From NCBI GenBank assembly GCA_958295825.1, contig OY282375.1, positions 248,001 to 312,000 on the forward strand: a stretch of DNA of 64,000 nt, read 5' to 3'. Shown here one piece after another: positions 59,517-64,000 of this stretch; position 1 is the first letter of the stretch, and every line of letters starts with the position of its first letter. The notes beneath the pieces are model-generated. The model was given only the letters and a program-made list of their open reading frames with translations. It searched no databases and was not told the origin of the DNA. The DNA comes from an uncultured Candidatus Entotheonella sp. (GTDB lineage Bacteria; Tectomicrobia; Entotheonellia; Entotheonellales; Entotheonellaceae). Position numbers and translations under genes: made by a program.

Positions 59517-59668
59517 TGAAGGCCCACCGATGGTAACTCCTGTGGGCCAATTCACCCTCATCCCGGCGGGGAGGTCAGTTCGCCGGGCTGGGTTCGGGAT
59601 GACCGACAGGGGACATCGGCTGTTCATGCGGAACCCGGTCGCGTTTTGGCGACCTGCTCAGACCCCTC

Positions 59669-61159
59669 CTAGACCAAGGCCGTGGCATCCGCCACCAGCC
59701 TTGATTCGATCTCCGTGATGTCCAGACCGAGCGCTTGCGCCACCCCGCGGCCATAGTCGGTATCGGCCCGGAAGAAGTGGCAGAGCTGGCGCATCTGGAT
59801 ATCCGGTCTTGCCTGCCCGAGCGCCCCGGCGATGGCTTTGTGCAACCGTTCCTGCTCATCCGGCGGCATCAGGCGGTAGAGATTGCCCGCTTGGGTAAAA
59901 TCGTCATGATCTTCACGCGAATCGTAGCGGTCCACCACAACGTCGCCTAGCGGCAGCGCGGGTTCTTTGTACGCCGGGTGGTCCTTCGGCGCCGTGTCAT
60001 CGCTATTGGGGAAGTAATGGGTGACGCTGCCGCCTTGCCCCAACGACATGACGCCGTCGCGCTGGTAGTGCATCACCGGACAGCGCGGGCGGTTGACCGG
60101 CAGTTGCTGATAGTTGTTGCCGACCCGGTAACGGTGGGCATCGGCGTAGCTCATCAGGCGCGCCTGGAGCATTTTGTCGGGGCTCCAGCTGATGCCGGGC
60201 ACGGTCGTGCTGGGACTGAACGATGCCTGCTCCACCTCGGCGAAATAGTTTTCCGGGTTGCGGTTGATCTCCAGGATGCCTACCTCGATCAACGGAAAGT
60301 CGGCGTGCGGCCAGACCTTCGTGAGATCAAACGGATTCCACGCAAACGCCTCGGCCTGCGCCTCGGTCATGACCTGGATGCAGAAGCGCCAGCGCGGATA
60401 ATCGCCGCGCTCGATGGCCTCGAAGAGGTCGCGCTGGTGCGATTCGCGGTCCTTTCCTGTCAAGGCGCCCGCCTCGGCATCGGTGAGGCACTCGATGCCC
60501 TGCAGCGTCTTGAAATGGAATTTGCACCAGACGCGCTCGCCGTCCGCGTTGATGAGGCTGTACGTGTGGCTGCCGTAGCCGTTGAGGTGCCGGTACGACC
60601 TGGGTAGGCCGCGGTCCGAGAAGAGGATCGTCACCTGATGCAGGGATTCCGGGCACAGCGACCAGAAGTCCCACTGCATGTTCATGTCGCGCAGGTTGGT
60701 CTGCGGATGGCGCTTCTGGGTGTGGATGAACTGGGCGAACTTGTAGGGGTCGCGCACGAAGAACACCGGGGTGTTGTTGCCCACCAGGTCCCAGTTGCCC
60801 TCCTCGGTGTAGAACTTCAGCGCAAAGCCCCGCACGTCGCGTTCCGCATCCGCGGCGCCGCGCTCGCCGGCCACCGTGGAAAAGCGCAGAAACGTCTCGG
60901 TTTCCTTGCCGACCTCGGAGAGAAACGCGGCGCGGGTGTAGCGCGTCACGTTGTTGGTGACCGTAAAGGTGCCATACGCCCCGGAGCCCTTGGCGTGCAC
61001 CACGCGCTCCGGGATGCGCTCGCGGTTGAAATGCTGCATCTGCTCCAGAAGCTGTACGTCCTGCATGAGCAGTGGGCCGCGCGCGCCCGCAGTCAGGGCA
61101 TTTTGATTATCGGCGATGGGCGCGCCGTCGGCGGTGGTCAGGATATGATGATGACTCAT
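59669..61159 (-). CDS. katA: Haem catalase, small-subunit (clade 3) type
   Basis: Splits hydrogen peroxide into water and oxygen. The 496 residues include catalytic H55 in [13 protein letters not shown]128 in [10 protein letters not shown], and the proximal tyrosine Y338 in [34 protein letters not shown] is the usual signature. There is no signal peptide. The C-terminus lacks the long flavodoxin-like extension of large catalases. GAGGAGACG precedes the ATG. The gene faces the oxyR gene, with about 150 bp between the stops, and its upstream region carries an OxyR-type site. Confidence 0.96.
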   Translation of the reverse strand: MSHHHILTTADGAPIADNQNALTAGARGPLLMQDVQLLEQMQHFNRERIPERVVHAKGSGAYGTFTVTNNVTRYTRAAFLSEVGKETETFLRFSTVAGERGAADAERDVRGFALKFYTEEGNWDLVGNNTPVFFVRDPYKFAQFIHTQKRHPQTNLRDMNMQWDFWSLCPESLHQVTILFSDRGLPRSYRHLNGYGSHTYSLINADGERVWCKFHFKTLQGIECLTDAEAGALTGKDRESHQRDLFEAIERGDYPRWRFCIQVMTEAQAEAFAWNPFDLTKVWPHADFPLIEVGILEINRNPENYFAEVEQASFSPSTTVPGISWSPDKMLQARLMSYADAHRYRVGNNYQQLPVNRPRCPVMHYQRDGVMSLGQGGSVTHYFPNSDDTAPKDHPAYKEPALPLGDVVVDRYDSREDHDDFTQAGNLYRLMPPDEQERLHKAIAGALGQARPDIQMRQLCHFFRADTDYGRGVAQALGLDITEIESRLVADATALV

Positions 61160-61296
61160 GGTGTCGTCTCCTCAGCGGTTGAGAATCACGCGGCTGCAAG
61201 GCCCCTTGGTCGAATATGCGGGGGCGCGTTGTTATGCTGAGGGGGAAGGTAACGATTCGTTAACGATAAATAAAATAAATAATTTTAATATATGCA

Positions 61297-61311
61297 ATAG
61301 TTTTAAGCTAT
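61297..61311 (-). promoter_or_regulatory. OxyR half-site in the AT-rich katA leader
   Basis: On the minus strand the sequence reads ATAG-CTTAAAA-CTAT, fitting the OxyR consensus ATAGntnnnanCTAT at every fixed position. Seven bases further on, a weak second half (ATTA-N7-TTAT) follows. It lies about 138 bp before the katA start and within a strikingly AT-rich block (about 61262-61320) in a GC-rich genome. A clear -10 box downstream cannot be fixed by eye. Confidence 0.65.
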
Positions 61312-61320
61312 GAATTGAAA

Positions 61321-61932
61321 TTAAACGATGCTTGGCGATCTGCCCACATACGCCGCCCGCTGCGCCTGACGGCTCACTGCATCGGCGATGAGCTGCTCCC
61401 TGGAGCGGAATAGGTTTCCGTCTCTGGGCTGATTGAATTTATCCAATAAGCGATCCATGGCGGCGGCGTGGCTCTCCAGACCACCGTCGGCGAGAATGTG
61501 CCCAATGCCAAGGTCTCGCGCCGTCAAAACCCGGGCAATCAGCAGCGTCCGGTGACAATCCAGCGGCTCCTTTTCGCTGCACATCAGCACGACGTGGCGT
61601 TCGCCCGCCCGCCGGATGACCTGCCGGACGCCCTCCCGGAACGCCTCCGCTTCCGCCAGCCGGTCGTATTGAACCCGCCCATGACTGTCGTAGCACAAAC
61701 GATCTGCCGGCCGGCCGCCAAGCTCCGCACCCATGAAGACGTAGCCGATACCCGCTTCCGACAGCGCGGCCTGCAAGGTCTTCCGGTTGAATTGCGGGTT
61801 GTACCGGCTGTGCGGCGACGACCGAACGTCCACGACCTCTTCAATCTCGTGCCTAAACAACAGTTCCAGAAACACTCCAGCGGCGTGGTTCGAATGGCCG
61901 ATGGTAAACACGGACGACCGGGGCTGGCTCAT
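61321..61932 (-). CDS. DUF488 protein
   Basis: A 203-residue cytoplasmic protein. DUF488 opens with VFTIGHSNHAAGVFLELLFR and EEVVDVRSSPHSRYNPQFNR, followed by YVFMGAELGGRPADRLCYDS and VVLMCSEKEPLDCHRTLLIA. The C and H residues in CSEKEPLDCHR are conserved and suggest a metal or phosphate site. Its function is unknown; many members lie beside DNA-modification or HNH-type genes. It lies upstream of katA and just past the restriction gene. Confidence 0.88.
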   Translation of the reverse strand: MSQPRSSVFTIGHSNHAAGVFLELLFRHEIEEVVDVRSSPHSRYNPQFNRKTLQAALSEAGIGYVFMGAELGGRPADRLCYDSHGRVQYDRLAEAEAFREGVRQVIRRAGERHVVLMCSEKEPLDCHRTLLIARVLTARDLGIGHILADGGLESHAAAMDRLLDKFNQPRDGNLFRSREQLIADAVSRQAQRAAYVGRSPSIV

Positions 61933-61980
61933 AAAAACATGGTCCGTAGATAAAAGAGGATCAATCCCAACGCCACGACA

Positions 61981-62946
61981 TCATCCAATTTGAAAAGGCT
62001 TATCGAGTACCCTCAAAGTATGGTGAAACACCTCGTTGACGAATTGCTGCCACTTGTCATCGAGGTAAAGAATCTCCGAAAGATCGAAAAACCTCTCCAC
62101 GTGCATCTGTTCTAGTTGATAGCGCATTTCGTCAGTCGCCACACCCACAACCAGAAAGTTTTTGGAGCTCACAGGCGTACGATCAAAGGACTTCTTGACC
62201 GCGCCGAGCCGCTCCAGTGCCCCGGCCGGGTCTGTACCGCCCTTCACTTCGATGGTTGACACGATATCCCAAGCGCCGTTTGGGAACTTCCTTTCAAAGC
62301 AAATGTCTGGCTCAGACCCAAGGATCATGCGCAGACTTTCGTCATCGCCCAATATCCAACTTGTGCGGGTCTCATCGGCTCTGCATGCCTTGCCAGAATG
62401 GGTCTCGAACCAGTTGACAATTTTGTCCTTAACGGCCGTTTCGGCCTCCTGCCCGATGATATTCCTCAACGCCCCGTCTTCGGTGCTTCCCATGGTCGCC
62501 AGAATGTTGCGGTAGCCATTCTCCAACGTCCAATCCGTCGACTCACGTATGATGGAAGAAATGACCGCGTTGTAAAGCCGCGCAACTGGAAGCGCGCGGT
62601 CTTCCGTGACGCGCGCGCGGATGGGTGCTTTCTCCCAGCGGTCCACGGAACCGGCAATCTGTTGCACCCGCTTCAAGGACAGCGTGGCGATGCCTCGGTA
62701 GTGCAGCGACGTATCCGGGTGTGCGCGCAGCATATCGGGATGGGCGAAGACAAGGCGTCGCTTGACGCCGATTCCTTTCACGTAACGCCACGCCACGAGG
62801 TCGATACCAAATGCTTCCGGGCGTCCCGTCAGATCCCCGGCAAACGCCAGAATCTTGGTGCGCACCGCCTCATCGACTCGCAGGCGAATTCGGCAGGAAA
62901 TGATCTGTGCCCGTTTGCGGGCTTCTTCCAGCCTGTTTCTTTCCAT
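61981..62946 (-). CDS. Type II restriction endonuclease, PD-(D/E)XK fold (XcyI-like)
   Basis: A 321-residue cytoplasmic protein starting MERNRLEEARKRAQIISCRI. The catalytic core is probably EPDICFE near 228 and STIEVKGGTDP near 245, which gives the D...ExK pattern of restriction enzymes. Preceding text (VFAHPDMLRAHPDTSLHYRG and ATLSLKRVQQIAGSVD) resembles the XcyI family, which cuts CCCGGG; this match is from memory and moderate. The start overlaps the methylase stop by one base (TGATG), so translation is coupled. The frame is intact while the methylase is not. DUF488 follows 48 bp downstream. Confidence 0.65.
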   Translation of the reverse strand: MERNRLEEARKRAQIISCRIRLRVDEAVRTKILAFAGDLTGRPEAFGIDLVAWRYVKGIGVKRRLVFAHPDMLRAHPDTSLHYRGIATLSLKRVQQIAGSVDRWEKAPIRARVTEDRALPVARLYNAVISSIIRESTDWTLENGYRNILATMGSTEDGALRNIIGQEAETAVKDKIVNWFETHSGKACRADETRTSWILGDDESLRMILGSEPDICFERKFPNGAWDIVSTIEVKGGTDPAGALERLGAVKKSFDRTPVSSKNFLVVGVATDEMRYQLEQMHVERFFDLSEILYLDDKWQQFVNEVFHHTLRVLDKPFQIG

Positions 62947-63770
62947 CACAGCTTCACCCAGTGGTATACGCATTTGCGTATCTCTTCCCGCCCGAACCGA
63001 CCCATCTGCTGGCTGGAATTTCCCTTGCCCCGTGGCAACGTCCAGATCGACTTGCAACGGAATCCCGCCTGCTCGGCAAAGTCGGAGAGAATCAGGTCCA
63101 CGGGTGCTTCCTCGCCGTGATAACGTGCGTTATCGTTAACCATGAAGACATGCCCGCCTGCGGCAACAACGCGGGCCAATTCATGGATGACAACGGCCAT
63201 TTCGGTGAAGTAATGCTCGAGCAGACGGATGACGTGCCTGTTGCCGAGTTCGGCTGCATGGACCCGGAGGATATCGAGCACCTCACACAAAGCAGGGTTG
63301 TTGGCCACCATATCGAATATTCCGGTCAAACTGGGCCGACTTTGCTTGGTACATGGCCTCCAGTTCGGCGCGTTTCGAGTGATTCTCGACAGTTGCGGAC
63401 AGCAGCGTTTGGCGCAATGTCTTGAAACGATGTTCGTCGTAACCGAGCCAGGCCAACTCCAGCGCGTAGGTACGAGTGTAGTCATACCGATTCGCGTAAG
63501 GGGGGGACGTGATCACGGTGCCGATTTCACCGGTTTGCAAATTGGCTCAACTCGGTCAGACAAGAGCCATCAACAAAGCGGGGAGACGGCCCCGCGTATC
63601 TGCGCTTGAGGACCGGCACGTCGTGGACAATCTCGCCCAGGCGGCGTGTCAGTACGTCACCGAGCGCAGGCAGGGCTCCTTTGTCTAACCGAGTGCTCCC
63701 CGTCCGGCCCGACCGTGGATCCCAACGCAGGTACTTGTAGCGGCTTGAGATTATCGGGCACCGGACCTGA
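62946..63770 (-). pseudogene. DNA methyltransferase of the restriction system, broken by frameshifts
   Basis: Read from the 5' side on the minus strand: RYKYLRWDPRSG and [11 protein letters not shown] in one frame; [20 protein letters not shown] and [16 protein letters not shown] in the next, with catalytic motif TSPPY; then [20 protein letters not shown] and VVAAGGHVFMVNDNARYHGE in the third, ending RKCVYHWVKL. TSPPY is the signature of amino-methyltransferases (N4-cytosine or N6-adenine). There are at least two frame changes, near 63540-63545 and 63290-63350, and no start codon: the frame is cut by a stop at about 63770, where a repeat array begins. As it stands no active methylase could be made. 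Confidence 0.7.
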
Positions 63771-63786
63771 GATCATCGCCATTTTC

Positions 63787-63881
63787 GGCCCAGATTATTT
63801 GAGACTGTAATTTGGCTTCGGCCCACATTACGTGAGAATGAGCCCACGTTAGTTGAGACGGACCCACATTGCTGAGACTGA
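63787..63881. repeat. Four degenerate 21-bp direct repeats, probable transposon end
   Basis: Units start at 63787, 63820, 63841 and 63862 with the pattern GCCCA-G/C-A/G-TTA-NN-TGAGA-NNG: GGCCCAGATTATTTGAGACT, GGCCCACATTACGTGAGAAT, AGCCCACGTTAGTTGAGACG and ACCCACATTGCTGAGACTG. A fifth, weaker unit follows near 63882. Spacing is 33, 21 and 21. Such sets of about 20-bp repeats are binding sites for the transposase at the ends of Tn5053/Tn552/Mu-type or IS21-type elements. The element itself would lie beyond the window. The methylase gene loses its start here. Confidence 0.55.
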
Positions 63882-64000
63882 GACCGGAAGCATGAGACTG
63901 GCGGTCTTTCCCTCCTTCGTCTGTGGCTTTCCTGCGTCCCGCAGGCCTTCCTACCAAGTGTCAACGGCGGGGAGAGAAGTCCCCTTTTCGGCACGATAAG
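63882..64000. other. Window end, no gene recognised
   Basis: The last bases carry a possible fifth repeat unit and GC-rich sequence without a convincing frame. A minus-strand frame through the repeats (63751-63957) just translates the repeat units and is not taken as a gene. Confidence 0.3.

Noticed and set aside
59517-59668. Small gene between oxyR and katA
   Set aside because: Only a 7-bp GGCCCAC/GTGGGCC hairpin and GC-rich sequence are present; the possible frames lack start context.
63751-63957. Minus-strand gene over the repeat array
   Set aside because: Its protein is just the translation of the 21-bp repeats and has no start site.

Overview
The window is a roughly 62% GC chromosomal segment from a Gram-negative, aerobic, heterotrophic bacterium. 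The Gram-negative call rests on an LptD-type outer-membrane LPS assembly protein next to an MsbA-type flippase. Aerobic life is indicated by a secreted PQQ alcohol dehydrogenase with its own cytochrome c, a catalase with an OxyR-type regulator, and an AceE/AceF/Lpd pyruvate dehydrogenase. The tmRNA is the ordinary one-piece form, which argues against most alphaproteobacteria, where it is permuted into two pieces. An in-frame UGA in a SelW-like gene implies a selenocysteine-decoding host. The mix of orphan TRAP binding proteins, CocE/NonD hydrolase, phytanoyl-CoA dioxygenase, DUF1501/DUF1800 proteins and many IS remnants would fit a deep proteobacterial or Tectomicrobia-like lineage. That placement is inference only.

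Layout. 1-1.7 kb: end of a UspA protein and a BrnT-BrnA toxin-antitoxin pair fused into one frame. 1.8-6.6 kb: acyl-CoA ligase plus LivG/LivH/LivM branched-chain-type ABC genes, with LivF and LivK missing. 6.9-9.3 kb: decayed island with a frameshifted FAD oxidoreductase and two nested IS5-family remnants. 9.3-13.3 kb: Rieske ferredoxin, small membrane protein and MetH. 13.4-13.8 kb: a MITE-like element and extragenic repeats. 13.9-20.2 kb: alpha/beta hydrolase, ketopantoate-reductase-like enzyme, CocE/NonD hydrolase, DctP, a coiled-coil protein and a secreted protein. 20.4-22.7 kb: PQQ dehydrogenase and cytochrome c, closed by a strong terminator. 22.8-28.8 kb: tRNA-Phe, a SelW-like selenoprotein and the pyruvate dehydrogenase operon. 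28.9-32.4 kb: a minus-strand operon of PhyH dioxygenase, ketopantoate-reductase-like enzyme and hydantoinase. 32.6-35.2 kb: cyclophilin, YceI-like protein and a DUF6880-like protein.

35.5-46.4 kb is the most unusual region. It carries a lipoprotein with perfect 39-bp repeats, two tandemly duplicated exported caspase-like proteases, an exported protein of unknown function, a third caspase-like protease, a DUF3160 protein, a tandem-DUF4384 protein and an ATPase-nuclease. All lie on the same strand and most have signal peptides, so they look like one envelope-located proteolytic system built by duplication.

46.5-52.8 kb: DUF1501/DUF1800 pair, a second orphan DctP, SMP-30 lactonase and an HpaI-type aldolase. 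52.9-53.8 kb: SmpB and tmRNA, the two core parts of trans-translation. 54.0-54.5 kb: a chimeric transposase relic. 54.6-58.4 kb: LptD and MsbA. 58.5-61.2 kb: a frameshifted oxyR facing katA, whose promoter holds a perfect OxyR half-site. 61.3-64 kb: DUF488 protein, a type II restriction enzyme with a broken cognate methylase, and a set of about 21-bp repeats resembling the end of a transposon.
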